DNA from: Streptomyces venezuelae ATCC 10712
GTDB taxonomy: Bacteria; Actinomycetota; Actinomycetes; Streptomycetales; Streptomycetaceae
Assembly: GCF_008639165.1 (NCBI RefSeq)
Contig: NZ_CP029197.1
Span: 2,170,001-2,234,000 of the forward strand
Length of the DNA: 64,000 nt
Direction: 5' to 3'
A program made the translations under genes and the position numbers. The notes under the pieces were generated by a model. It searched no databases and had not been told where the DNA came from. It saw only the letters and a program-made list of their open reading frames with translations. Positions 8,717-16,808 of the stretch are shown in pieces; position 1 is the first letter of the stretch, and every line of letters begins with the position of its first letter.

Positions 8717-8746
8717 CACACCACGCAACCCCGGGAGGGAACCGGC

Positions 8747-9628
8747 GTGTTCGGTAACTATCTGATCGGCCTGCGCGAGGGCCTCGAAGCCAGCCTCGTC
8801 GTCTGCATCCTCATCGCCTACCTGGTGAAGACCGGCCGGCGCGACGCCCTGAAGCCCGTCTGGCTGGGCATCGGCGTCGCCGTCGCCGTGGCGCTGGCCT
8901 TCGGCGCCGGCCTGGAGTTCGGCTCCCAGGAGCTGACCTTCGAGGCCCAGGAACTGCTCGGCGGCTCCCTGTCGATCGTCGCCGTGGTCCTGGTGACGTG
9001 GATGGTCTTCTGGATGCGGCGCACCGCCCGGCACCTCAAGGCGGAACTCCACGGCAAGCTGGACGCCGCCCTCCGGATGGGCACGGGCGCGCTGGTCGCC
9101 ACCGCGTTCCTCGCGGTGGGCCGCGAGGGCCTGGAGACGGCGCTCTTCGTGTGGGCTTCGGTACGGGCCTCCTCCGACGGCTCGTACGCGCCGCTGACCG
9201 GCGTCCTGCTCGGCCTGCTCACGGCGGTGCTCCTCGGCTGGCTGTTCTACCGGGGCGCGCTGAGGATCAACCTGGCGAAGTTCTTCACCTGGACCGGCGG
9301 CATGCTGGTCGTGGTGGCGGCGGGCGTCCTCGCGTACGGCGTGCACGACCTCCAGGAGGCCCGCTTCCTCGGCGGCCTCGCCGACAAGGCCTTCGACATC
9401 TCGGCGACGATCCCGCCGGACAGCTGGTACGGCACCCTCCTCAAGGGCGTCTTCAACTTCCAGCCGAACCCGACGGTCCTTCAGGTCACGGTGTGGGCGC
9501 TGTATCTGGTCCCGACGCTCGCGCTGTTCCTGGCCCCGATAGGGTCGGGTCCGTCCGTGCGGGTGAAGAAGCAGAAGGCGACCGATGAGAAGGCTGACGC
9601 TGAGGCGAGCGCCGGGACGACCGCTTGA
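8747..9628 (+). CDS. efeU: Ferrous/ferric iron permease EfeU (FTR1 family)
   Basis: A 293-residue inner-membrane permease with about seven TM segments. The two REGLE iron-passage motifs of the FTR1/OFeT family are present: Arg10-Glu14 (GLREGLEASLVV) and Arg126-Glu130 (GREGLETALFVW). It starts with GTG 8747 after a GGGAGG-type RBS. The C-terminal tail is Lys/Glu/Ala-rich. It completes the EfeUOB system, which takes up iron after oxidation by EfeB. Its last 44 bases overlap the start of the next gene, which suggests translational coupling to the lipoprotein. Confidence 0.96.
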   Translation: MFGNYLIGLREGLEASLVVCILIAYLVKTGRRDALKPVWLGIGVAVAVALAFGAGLEFGSQELTFEAQELLGGSLSIVAVVLVTWMVFWMRRTARHLKAELHGKLDAALRMGTGALVATAFLAVGREGLETALFVWASVRASSDGSYAPLTGVLLGLLTAVLLGWLFYRGALRINLAKFFTWTGGMLVVVAAGVLAYGVHDLQEARFLGGLADKAFDISATIPPDSWYGTLLKGVFNFQPNPTVLQVTVWALYLVPTLALFLAPIGSGPSVRVKKQKATDEKADAEASAGTTA

Positions 9629-10643
9629 GCGGCTCACGGCCCGACGGTCCACGAGACCCCTGAGACCCGCCCGGCTGCTCGGCGTGACGGCGGCCGCCGC
9701 CGTCCTCGCGCTGACGGCGAGCGGCTGCGTCACCGTGCACGGTGAGCTCGCGCTGATGCCGCCGGCCACCCCGGCCGAGGCCGCGCAGGCCCTGGCCGAC
9801 TTCACCAGCGCCTACAACCAGGCCGACAAGGCCTACGATCCGGCCTTCGACGCCCGCCGGGTCACCGGGCCGTTCGGCGAGATCAACCAGGCGGGGCTGC
9901 GCGCCCGGGCGGCCACCAGCCCCGGGGGCAACGCCGCCCACCGGCCGCTGGAGCTGACGGACGCGCGGTTCGTGCTGCCCAGGAAGGCGGGCTGGCCGCG
10001 CTGGTTCCTCGCGGACACCGACTCCAACCTGGACACCGACGCGGGCCCCGGCGACCAGCGCTGGCTGCTCGTCTTCGTCCGCAACGGACCCCAGGAGCTG
10101 TGGGAGGTCGCCCACCTGGTGATCCTCGCCCCGTCCGAGGTGCCGCGGTTCGCCGAGGAGGACGGCTACGCGGTGCCGGTCGCCGCCGGCAGCGACGCGT
10201 ACGCGGTCGCGCCAGAGGAGCTCGGCGCGGGGTACGTCTCGTTCCTGAAGGACGGGCAGCAGGGGGCGCTCGCCGCCGGCCCGCACACGACGCTCTGGCG
10301 GGAGCAGCGGCAGAAGGGCGCCAAGCGGCCGGGCCTCGCCACCCAGTACCTCGACCGGGTCGCGAACCAGGGCGACTTCGCGCCGCTGGGGCTGCGGACG
10401 GAGGACGGCGACGCGTTCGTCTTCTTCGCCACCCGGTTCTTCGAGCGGCAGACGGCGGCGCCGGGCTACCGGCCCAAGGTCGACCCGTCCGTCAAGGCGC
10501 TGCTGACCGGCGAGGTCAAGAACACGGTCACCAAGGAATGGGTGTCCAACCAGGCGGCCCTGGTGAAGCCGGCGGGCACGGCCCATGACGGCGTCACGAT
10601 CAAGGCCCGGCTCCAGGGCGTGGTGGGCGCACAGGGCTCGTGA
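9585..10643 (+). CDS. Putative lipoprotein of unknown function, coupled to efeU
   Basis: A 352-residue product. The first 50 residues are an Arg-rich, long signal region (RLTLRRAPGRPLERLTARRS) followed by a hydrophobic core and a lipobox-like TASGC. The start is therefore uncertain, and a later start inside the Arg-rich part is possible. The mature part (ADFTSAYNQADKAYDPAFDARRV, then alternating strands and helices) resembles conserved Streptomyces surface proteins with no known activity. The 44-bp overlap with efeU and the lack of a separate promoter put it in the iron operon, but an iron role is inference only. No metal-binding cluster is obvious. Confidence 0.78.
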   Translation: MRRLTLRRAPGRPLERLTARRSTRPLRPARLLGVTAAAAVLALTASGCVTVHGELALMPPATPAEAAQALADFTSAYNQADKAYDPAFDARRVTGPFGEINQAGLRARAATSPGGNAAHRPLELTDARFVLPRKAGWPRWFLADTDSNLDTDAGPGDQRWLLVFVRNGPQELWEVAHLVILAPSEVPRFAEEDGYAVPVAAGSDAYAVAPEELGAGYVSFLKDGQQGALAAGPHTTLWREQRQKGAKRPGLATQYLDRVANQGDFAPLGLRTEDGDAFVFFATRFFERQTAAPGYRPKVDPSVKALLTGEVKNTVTKEWVSNQAALVKPAGTAHDGVTIKARLQGVVGAQGS

Positions 10644-10644
10644 C

Positions 10645-10851
10645 GGGCGCGGGGGCTCGCGACCGGACCGGACCGCGGGGCCATGTCCGGCGCGCGGGCT
10701 CGTCACCGGACCGCGGGGCCGTGACGGGCGCGGCTGCTGTGCCCGGCCCGCAGGCTCGCGACCGGCGCGGGGGGCCGTGACCGGCCCTCGGGCTCGCGAC
10801 CGGCGCGGGGGGCCGTGACCGGCCCTCGGGCTCGTGACCGGACCGCGGGGA
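10645..10851. repeat. Degenerate 38-bp tandem repeats between convergent genes
   Basis: About five imperfect units. Two are identical: 10753-10790 and 10791-10828, each running ggctcgcgaccggcgcgg...ccgtgaccggccctcg. Flanking partial units start near 10653, 10698 and 10829. The unit resembles the DNA spanning the stop codon of the preceding lipoprotein gene (ggctcgtgacgggcg). No ORF uses it. Confidence 0.8.
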
Positions 10852-11631
10852 TCAGCGGGTCAGGGGCCAGGCGATCTCGTGGGCTCCGTGTTCCCCGTCG
10901 CCCTCCGCCTCGCGGGCGGCCGCGTGGCGCGCGCAGGCGTCCTGGAGGGTCTCCAGGAGGTTCAGCGGGTCGGGCAGCGGGTGCTCGGGGCCGCGGAGCC
11001 AGGCGACGACGGGATGGGCGCTCTCGTCGCCGGGGAGCCGGGCCGGCGGTACGAGGACGTAGCTGCCGCGGCAGTGCCAGCGGAGCCCCGGGTGCTCGTC
11101 CATGGTCTCGGGGTGGCAGTCGAGCTCGCACGGCCACCACTCGTCCTCGTCCTCGGGGGTGCCCCGGGTGGCGGTGAAGAAGAGCATCCGGCCGCCGACC
11201 GTGTCGACGTCGGCGGCCTCGGCGACGGGCCCGACCTCGACGCCCTCGGCGAGAAGGCGCTCCAGGGCGGCGCGGCCCGCGGCGAGCGGGACGTCGAGGA
11301 CGTCGTGGACCATGCCGGTCGCGGTGACGAAGTTCGCCGCGGGCTCGTTGCGGGCCCAGCGCTCGATCTGGGCGCGGTCGGTGGTCGACTGGGTCTGCCA
11401 GGCGAACGAGACGGGGTGGCGGGCGGGGGTGGGACAGCCGATCCGCTCACAGGAGCAGCTGTAGCCGACGGGGTACGCGGCGGGGGCCAGGGGCAGCCCG
11501 GCGGCGGCGGTGGCCAGGAGCAGCTTCTCGCGGTCGTTCTCGTCCTCGGCCGCGGTGCGTTTGGGGCGCCTGCGCAGCCACTGTGCGAGTTTGCTCTCCG
11601 TGCCGCGGTAGCGGCCGATGCCGTCGCCCAT
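10852..11631 (-). CDS. Bifunctional DNA primase/polymerase (Prim-Pol) N-terminal domain protein
   Basis: A 259-residue protein. It shows AAYPVGYSCSCERIGCPTPARHP (about 52-74), the Cys-rich opening of archaeo-eukaryotic-type Prim-Pol domains, then FAWQTQSTTDRAQIERWARNEPAANFVTAT and VHDVLDVPLAAGRAAL, matching the nucleotide-binding core seen in many Streptomyces proteins annotated as Prim-Pol. The acidic catalytic pair is not clear (DVLDVP may be one part), and no helicase domain follows. It may therefore be a stand-alone, possibly non-catalytic, paralogue. No phage genes surround it. It is convergent with the lipoprotein gene across the repeat block. Confidence 0.75.
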   Translation of the reverse strand: MGDGIGRYRGTESKLAQWLRRRPKRTAAEDENDREKLLLATAAAGLPLAPAAYPVGYSCSCERIGCPTPARHPVSFAWQTQSTTDRAQIERWARNEPAANFVTATGMVHDVLDVPLAAGRAALERLLAEGVEVGPVAEAADVDTVGGRMLFFTATRGTPEDEDEWWPCELDCHPETMDEHPGLRWHCRGSYVLVPPARLPGDESAHPVVAWLRGPEHPLPDPLNLLETLQDACARHAAAREAEGDGEHGAHEIAWPLTR

Positions 11632-11746
11632 CTATCCCCTCACACCTCATGCTCGCCCGTTCGGCTCTGCCCATGGTCCCACCATCCTGCGCCTCGGGTG
11701 ACCGGAGTGCGGAACCGGGGTGGGGAACCGGTGTGCGACGGACCTT

Positions 11747-12367
11747 TCAGGCCCTCGGGGCGAGTCCGCGCAGGGCCAGGTCGACGAGGGTGTCGGCGTA
11801 GTCGTGGGTGAGCGGCAGGGTGCGGAGCGACCAGCGGTGGTGGAGCGGGCCGACCAGGAGTTCGAGGGCGATCCGGGGGTCGACGTCGGGGTCGACGTCA
11901 CCGGCGGCCTGGGCGGCCTCGATGCGGCGCGCGTAGTACCCGAGCTGGGGTTCGAGGAGCGCCTCGGTGAAGCGGGCGCCGAGCTCGGGGTCGACCATGC
12001 CCTCGGCGGCGAGGGCGCGGGTGGGGCCGTCGAAGGCGGGGTCGTTCATCTCGTCGACGGTGGCGCGCAGGACGTACTTCAGGTCGGCGGCGAGGTCGCC
12101 GGTGTCGGGGATCTCACTGTCGGCGTCGCCCCCCAAGGCCTCGTTGGCCCGGGCGGCGAGGTCGAGGAAGGCGTCGAGGAGGACGGCGGCCTTGGAGGGC
12201 CACCAGCGGTAGATGGTCTGCTTGCCGACCCCGGCGCGGGCGGCGATGCCCTCGATGGTGGTCTTCGCGTAGCCGGTCTCGGAGACGAGGGCGAGGGCGG
12301 CGTCGAAGATGGCGCGGCGGGAGCGCTCGCTGCGGCGGGAGGCGTCGGGGGCCTTGGTGTCGGACAT
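11747..12367 (-). CDS. TetR family transcriptional regulator
   Basis: 206 residues. The N-terminal TetR HTH spans about 17-62 (AIFDAALALVSETGYAKTTIEGIAARAGVGKQTIYRWWPSKAAVL). The C-terminal ligand domain carries LAADLKYVLRATVDEM and PELGARFTEALLEPQLGYYARRI, a TetR_C pattern common in Streptomyces. It is divergent from ddaH with 171 bp between them. A perfect inverted repeat 20 bp upstream of its start (12388-12404) is the likely autoregulatory operator. The ligand is unknown. The target could be itself and/or the dimethylargininase gene. Confidence 0.93.
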   Translation of the reverse strand: MSDTKAPDASRRSERSRRAIFDAALALVSETGYAKTTIEGIAARAGVGKQTIYRWWPSKAAVLLDAFLDLAARANEALGGDADSEIPDTGDLAADLKYVLRATVDEMNDPAFDGPTRALAAEGMVDPELGARFTEALLEPQLGYYARRIEAAQAAGDVDPDVDPRIALELLVGPLHHRWSLRTLPLTHDYADTLVDLALRGLAPRA

Positions 12368-12387
12368 GGGCCCAATCTAACAGCGTA

Positions 12388-12404
12388 CGAGACGCCACGT
12401 CTCG
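12388..12404. promoter_or_regulatory. Probable TetR operator, perfect 7-3-7 palindrome
   Basis: CGAGACG-CCA-CGTCTCG, 20 bp upstream of the TetR ATG and 134 bp from the ddaH start. Size and spacing suit a TetR dimer. Confidence 0.7.
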
Positions 12405-12538
12405 CGGGCTGGTGGCCAGGGCCGAACCACCCGAACGGTCCACAGCGCCGGAGGCCTCGAAGGCGGACCATGGGGTCACCGATCCGGCGGATCTTCGCCC
12501 GCCGGTGACTCCGTCCGCCCGTCCGTGAGGAGCCCTCA

Positions 12539-13369
12539 TTGCGCACCACTCCGCGCGCGTCCTCGCCCCGCCGTTATCTGATGTGCCCACCCACGCACTT
12601 CACGGTGACGTACTCCATCAACCCCTGGATGGACCCCACGAAACCGGTCGACCTGCCGCTCGCCCTCGCCCAGTGGGAGGACCTGCGGGACCGCTACCGC
12701 GCGCTCGGTCACCGCGTCGAGCTCCTCGTCCCCGACCCGGCGCTGCCCGACATGGTCTTCGCGGCGAACGGCGCCACCGTCGTCGACGGCCGGGTCCTCG
12801 GCGCGAAGTTCGCCCACGCGGAGCGCGCGGCCGAGGCCGCGGCGCATCTGGCGTGGTTCCGCCGGAACGGCTGGGCGGACGACGCCGTACGGGTCCCGGA
12901 GCACGTCAACGAAGGCGAGGGCGACTTCGCCGTGACCGCCTCCTGGATCCTCGCCGGGCGCGGCTTCCGCTCCAGCCCGCTCTCGCACGACGAGGCCCAG
13001 GAGTTCTTCGGGCGGCCGGTGATCGGTCTGGAGCTGGTGGACCCGCGGTACTACCACCTGGACACGGCGCTGTGCGTCCTCGACGACGCCCGCGACGAGG
13101 TCATGTACTTCCCGGACGCCTTCTCCCCCGGCAGCCGCGCGGTCCTCGCCCGGCTCTTCCCCGACGCGCTGATCGCCACGGAGGCGGACGCGGCGGCCCT
13201 CGGGCTGAACGCGGTCAGCGACGGCCGGAACGTCCTCCTCCCGCAGGCGGCGGTGGGCCTCTTCGCACCGCTGCGCGAGCGCGGCTTCGAACCGATCGGG
13301 ATGGACCTCGGCGAACTCCTCAAGGGCGGCGGCAGCGTGAAGTGCTGCACCCAGGAGCTGCGGCCCTAG
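12539..13369 (+). CDS. ddaH: Dimethylarginine dimethylaminohydrolase
   Basis: A 276-residue guanidino-group hydrolase that converts methylated arginines to citrulline and methylamines. The beta/alpha-propeller marks are present: the CPPTHF opening, DMVFAANGA (about 71-79), EGEGDF with its Glu/Asp (about 125-130), catalytic His173 in YYHLDTAL, and the nucleophile in GGGSVKCCTQE (Cys269 or Cys270). TTG 12539 has a GAGGAG RBS at the right distance and gives a short leader; ATG 12581 would remove the LMCPP strand. An agmatine deiminase or ornithine-related activity of the same superfamily is possible. The stop overlaps the convergent neighbour by 4 bp. Confidence 0.92.
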   Translation: MRTTPRASSPRRYLMCPPTHFTVTYSINPWMDPTKPVDLPLALAQWEDLRDRYRALGHRVELLVPDPALPDMVFAANGATVVDGRVLGAKFAHAERAAEAAAHLAWFRRNGWADDAVRVPEHVNEGEGDFAVTASWILAGRGFRSSPLSHDEAQEFFGRPVIGLELVDPRYYHLDTALCVLDDARDEVMYFPDAFSPGSRAVLARLFPDALIATEADAAALGLNAVSDGRNVLLPQAAVGLFAPLRERGFEPIGMDLGELLKGGGSVKCCTQELRP

Positions 13370-14358
13370 GCCGTGCCCTCGCCGCCCTCGGGCGGCCAGG
13401 CGTCGCCCCACTCGGCGTCACGGGCCTGCTTGTACAGGGGTCCGTGGCGCTTGGTGACCGTGTCGCGGGTCAGGCCGTCGGGGCCGCACAGGTCGAGGAG
13501 GACGAGACCCTTGCGGATCTGCGGCCTGCGGGTGACGCGGGCGACCGCCGGCGCCGGCGGGACCCGGGTCGCCGCCACGTAGCTGTACTTCTCGTCCTCG
13601 TACGGCAGCGAGCCGCCCTTCACCTTCCGGTGCAGCGAGGAGCGGCTGACCCGGGCGGCGAAGTGGCACCAGTCGGTGCCCGGCTCGATCGGGCAGGCCC
13701 CGCTGTGCGGGCAGGGCGCGGCGACGGTGAACCCGGCGTCGATCAGCAGGGTCCGGGCGGCGATGATCCGCTCGTAGCCGTCGGGGGTGCCGGGCTCGAC
13801 GATCACGACCGTCCGCGCGGCCCGCGCCGCCTCGGTCACCAGCGCCGTCCGGTCGGCCGCGGTCAGCTCCTTGAGCACGTACGAGACGGTGACGAGGTCG
13901 GTGTCGTCGAGCCGCAGCGCGCCGCCGATCCTCGCCGTGCGCCACTCGGCGTCCAGGGTCCCGGCGGCGAGTTCGCGGCCGAGCGCGAGGGCGGGTTCCG
14001 CCCAGTCGAGGACGGTGGTGCGGGGCGGCGCCTCCTCCCAGGCCTCGGCGACGGCCCAGCTCGCCGCGCCGGTGCCGCCGCCGACGTCGGTGTGGGTACG
14101 CGGCTCCCAGTCGGGCACGGCCGCGCGCAGCGCGTCGAGGGCGCCCCGTACCGCCTCGAAGGTCGCCGGCATCCGGTACGCGGCGTACGCGGCGACGTCG
14201 GAGCGGTCGCGCAGCACGGGGGCGTCCGTCGGGGTGGTCCCCCGGTAGTTGGCGATCAGCCGGTCGACGGCCTGCGTGGCCTGCTTGGGCGGCAGTCCGG
14301 CGAGGAGCCCGGCGAGGGCGGCGCGCAGGGAGTCGGCGGAGGCGGCGGAGACGTTCAC
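13366..14358 (-). CDS. Rsm22-like small-ribosomal-subunit methyltransferase family protein
   Basis: A 330-residue SAM-dependent methyltransferase-fold protein. THTDVGGGTGAASWAVAEAW (about 88-107) is motif I, and DTDLVTVSYVLKEL is motif IV-like. A Cys cluster in the second half (APCPHSGACPIEPGTDWCHF) plus the later LLDLCGPDG Cys matches the metal/Fe-S site of the Rsm22 family, linked to ribosome assembly in mitochondria and widely conserved in bacteria. The substrate in bacteria is unproven. It is convergent with ddaH and lies 9 bp downstream of the Bcr/CflA start. Confidence 0.9.
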   Translation of the reverse strand: MNVSAASADSLRAALAGLLAGLPPKQATQAVDRLIANYRGTTPTDAPVLRDRSDVAAYAAYRMPATFEAVRGALDALRAAVPDWEPRTHTDVGGGTGAASWAVAEAWEEAPPRTTVLDWAEPALALGRELAAGTLDAEWRTARIGGALRLDDTDLVTVSYVLKELTAADRTALVTEAARAARTVVIVEPGTPDGYERIIAARTLLIDAGFTVAAPCPHSGACPIEPGTDWCHFAARVSRSSLHRKVKGGSLPYEDEKYSYVAATRVPPAPAVARVTRRPQIRKGLVLLDLCGPDGLTRDTVTKRHGPLYKQARDAEWGDAWPPEGGEGTA

Positions 14359-14367
14359 CGAGACAGT

Positions 14368-15672
14368 CTAGGCGCCGGCCGCCGGGGTCCCGGCGGTCGC
14401 GGCGGGGGCCCGCCACGGCCTGCACAGGCCGAGGAAGCAGACGAGCGCCAGGACCGCGCAGGTCAGCTGGACGACGGCCATCGGGACGGCGGTGTGCTCG
14501 CCCGCGATGCCGACGAGCGGGGACGCGACGGCGCCGACGAGGAAGGAGGTCGTGCCGAGGAGCGCGGACGCGGACCCGGCGGCGTGCGGGGTGCGCATCA
14601 GGGCCAGGGCGTTGGTGTTGGGCATGGCGAGGCCCATCGCCGACATGAGGACGAAGAGTCCGGCGGCGATCGGCACGAGCCCGACCTTCCCGAAGGCTCC
14701 GGAGGTCATCAGGAGCAGGGCGAGGGCGGCGACCAGGATGGTCCCGAGGCCCCAGCCGAGCGCCTTGTCGAGGCTGACGCGGCCGACGAGCAGCTTGCCG
14801 TTGATCTGGCCGACGGCGACGAGCCCGATGGAGTTGAGGCCGAAGAGCAGGCTGAAGGTCTGCGGCGAGGCCCCGTAGATCTCCTGGACGACGAACGGCG
14901 AGGCGGAGATGTACGCGAAGAGGGCGGCGAAGGCGAGGCCGCCGGTCAGCATGTACCCGGCGAAGACCCGGTCGGCGAGCAGCCCCCGCATGGTGCGCAG
15001 GGCCTGGCCGACCCCGCCCTCGTGCCGCCGCTCGGGCGGCAGCGTCTCGCCGAGGAAGCGCCACACGACGAGGGTGAGGAGGACGCCGATGACGGTGAGG
15101 ACGTGGAAGACGCCCCGCCAGTCGGTGACCCGCAGGATCTGGCCGCCGATGAGGGGCGCGATGATCGGGGCGACGCCGGAGATCAGCATCAGGGTGGAGA
15201 AGAACCGGGCCATCTCCACGCCGTCGTAGAGGTCGCGGACGACGGCGCGGGCGATGACGATGCCGGCGGCGCCGGCGAGGCCCTGGAGCAGCCGGAAGCC
15301 GATGAGGGTCTCGGCGGTGGGCGCGAAGGCGCAGGCGGCGGTGGCGAGGACGTACACGACCATGCCGATGAGCAGCGGGCGGCGGCGGCCCCATTTGTCG
15401 CTCATGGGGCCGACGACGAGCTGGCCGAGGGCCATCCCGGCGAGGCAGGCGGTGAGGGTGAGCTGGATGGTGGCGGCGGGGGCGGCGAGCGCGCCGGTGA
15501 CCTCCGGCAGGGCCGGGAGGTACATGTCCATGGAGAGCGGGGGCAGTGCGGTGAGCCCGCCGAGGACGAGGGTGACGAGCAGCCCGGTGCGCCGGGCGGC
15601 CGGGCCGGCGATCGGCTCGGGGACTCTTTCGGTTATGTGTCCTTGTGTTGTTTTCTGGCCGCTCTCCGGCAT
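14368..15672 (-). CDS. Bcr/CflA family multidrug efflux MFS transporter
   Basis: A 434-residue, 12-TM drug:H+ antiporter. TM1 carries LPPLSMDMYLPALPEV, the hallmark of the Bcr/CflA (DHA1) branch. Motif A is GPMSDKWGRRRPLLIG (about 87-102). Motif C-type glycines appear in SGVAPIIAPLIGGQIL. Family members export bicyclomycin, chloramphenicol, cysteine or other small molecules; the substrate here is unknown. It lies directly upstream (9 bp) of the Rsm22-like gene and probably shares its transcript. It is divergent from the Gfo/Idh gene. Confidence 0.93.
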   Translation of the reverse strand: MPESGQKTTQGHITERVPEPIAGPAARRTGLLVTLVLGGLTALPPLSMDMYLPALPEVTGALAAPAATIQLTLTACLAGMALGQLVVGPMSDKWGRRRPLLIGMVVYVLATAACAFAPTAETLIGFRLLQGLAGAAGIVIARAVVRDLYDGVEMARFFSTLMLISGVAPIIAPLIGGQILRVTDWRGVFHVLTVIGVLLTLVVWRFLGETLPPERRHEGGVGQALRTMRGLLADRVFAGYMLTGGLAFAALFAYISASPFVVQEIYGASPQTFSLLFGLNSIGLVAVGQINGKLLVGRVSLDKALGWGLGTILVAALALLLMTSGAFGKVGLVPIAAGLFVLMSAMGLAMPNTNALALMRTPHAAGSASALLGTTSFLVGAVASPLVGIAGEHTAVPMAVVQLTCAVLALVCFLGLCRPWRAPAATAGTPAAGA

Positions 15673-15764
15673 CGACCGCTTCCTTTCGTTGAATTCTTGC
15701 CTATGCTCTCAGCTCGACCGGCATGGTCGAGACCTCTGCGGAACACATGGGACGGGTGGGGCAC

Positions 15765-16808
15765 ATGGGTGACACGGTGCGCTGGGGAATCCTGGCGACG
15801 GGCGGCATAGCGGAGCGGTTCACCACGGACCTCCGGACGCTCGACGGCGCCGAGGTCGTCGCGGTGGCATCGCGCAAGGAGGCCTCCGCGAAGGCCTTCG
15901 CGGACCGGTTCGGCATTCCGCGGGCCTACGGCGACTGGGCCGGGCTCTACGCCGACGAGGACGTCGACGTGGTGTACGTGGCGACCCCGCACCACGCACA
16001 CCGGGAGGCGGCCGGCCGCGCCCTGGAGGCGGGCAAGGCGGTGCTCTGCGAGAAGGCTCTCACGCTCAACGCCCGCGAGGCAGAGGAACTCGTCACCCTG
16101 TCCCGGGACCGGGGCCTCTTCCTGATGGAGGCCATGTGGATGTACTGCAACCCGCTGATCCGGCGGATCGCGGAGCTGGTCCGCGAGGGCGCGATCGGCG
16201 AGATCAGGACCGTCCAGGCGGACTTCGGCCTCGCGGGCCCCTTCGACGCCGGGCACCGGCTGCGGGACCCGGCGGTGGGCGGCGGGGCCCTGCTCGACCT
16301 GGGCGTCTACCCGGTGTCGTTCGCCCAGCTGCTCCTCGGCGAACCCGACCGCGTCCAGGCGCACGCGCTGCTCTCGCCGGAGGGCGTCGACCTGAACACC
16401 GGGATGCTGCTCGGCTGGTCGGACTCGGGCGCCTCCGCCCTGCTCTCCTGCTCGATCGCCGCGGGCACCCCGATGACGGCCTCGGTCACCGGCTCGCTGG
16501 GCCGCATCGACGTCCCGAGCGGCTTCTTCTTCCCGGAGCGCTTCACGCTCCACCGGGCCGGCCACGAGCCGGAGGAGTTCACGACCTCGGACGATCCCCA
16601 CTCCCTCCGGCACGAGGCCGCCGAGGTCATGCGCTGCCTGCGGGCGGGCGAGACCGAATCCCCGCTCGTCCCCCTCGACGGCTCGCTCGCGGTGATGCGG
16701 ACGCTCGACGCGGTACGGGACCGCGTCGGCGTCCGCTACCCGCAGGAAGCGGTCGTACGTCCCCGGGAGACGGCCGATCCCCGGGAGACGGCCGTCACGC
16801 CGGCTTGA
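15765..16808 (+). CDS. Gfo/Idh/MocA family NAD(P)-dependent oxidoreductase
   Basis: About 347 residues from ATG 15765 ([14 protein letters not shown]), chosen because GGTGGGG lies 4-5 bp upstream and the dinucleotide fold begins at once; the frame is open from 15723. The Rossmann loop [12 protein letters not shown] replaces the usual GxGxxA with a Thr. [15 protein letters not shown] holds the conserved EK pair (family EKP), and [13 protein letters not shown] contains the family's (G)GG..D.G.Y catalytic segment. It oxidises or reduces a sugar or trans-dihydrodiol substrate; identity unknown. The C-terminus contains a tandem PRETA repeat (16761-16794), and the last 14 bp overlap the convergent phoD gene. 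Confidence 0.92.
   Translation: MGDTVRWGILATGGIAERFTTDLRTLDGAEVVAVASRKEASAKAFADRFGIPRAYGDWAGLYADEDVDVVYVATPHHAHREAAGRALEAGKAVLCEKALTLNAREAEELVTLSRDRGLFLMEAMWMYCNPLIRRIAELVREGAIGEIRTVQADFGLAGPFDAGHRLRDPAVGGGALLDLGVYPVSFAQLLLGEPDRVQAHALLSPEGVDLNTGMLLGWSDSGASALLSCSIAAGTPMTASVTGSLGRIDVPSGFFFPERFTLHRAGHEPEEFTTSDDPHSLRHEAAEVMRCLRAGETESPLVPLDGSLAVMRTLDAVRDRVGVRYPQEAVVRPRETADPRETAVTPA

Noticed and set aside
10852..11631. Prim-Pol gene as a prophage or plasmid remnant
   Set aside because: No integrase, replication or capsid genes nearby. Stand-alone Prim-Pol proteins are common in Streptomyces chromosomes.
12583..15810. Open frame of 1075 codons on the plus strand
   Set aside because: Lies across ddaH (other frame) and antisense to the Rsm22-like and Bcr/CflA genes. 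Composition is the Gly/Arg/Asp-rich pattern of a GC-driven shadow, with no domain.
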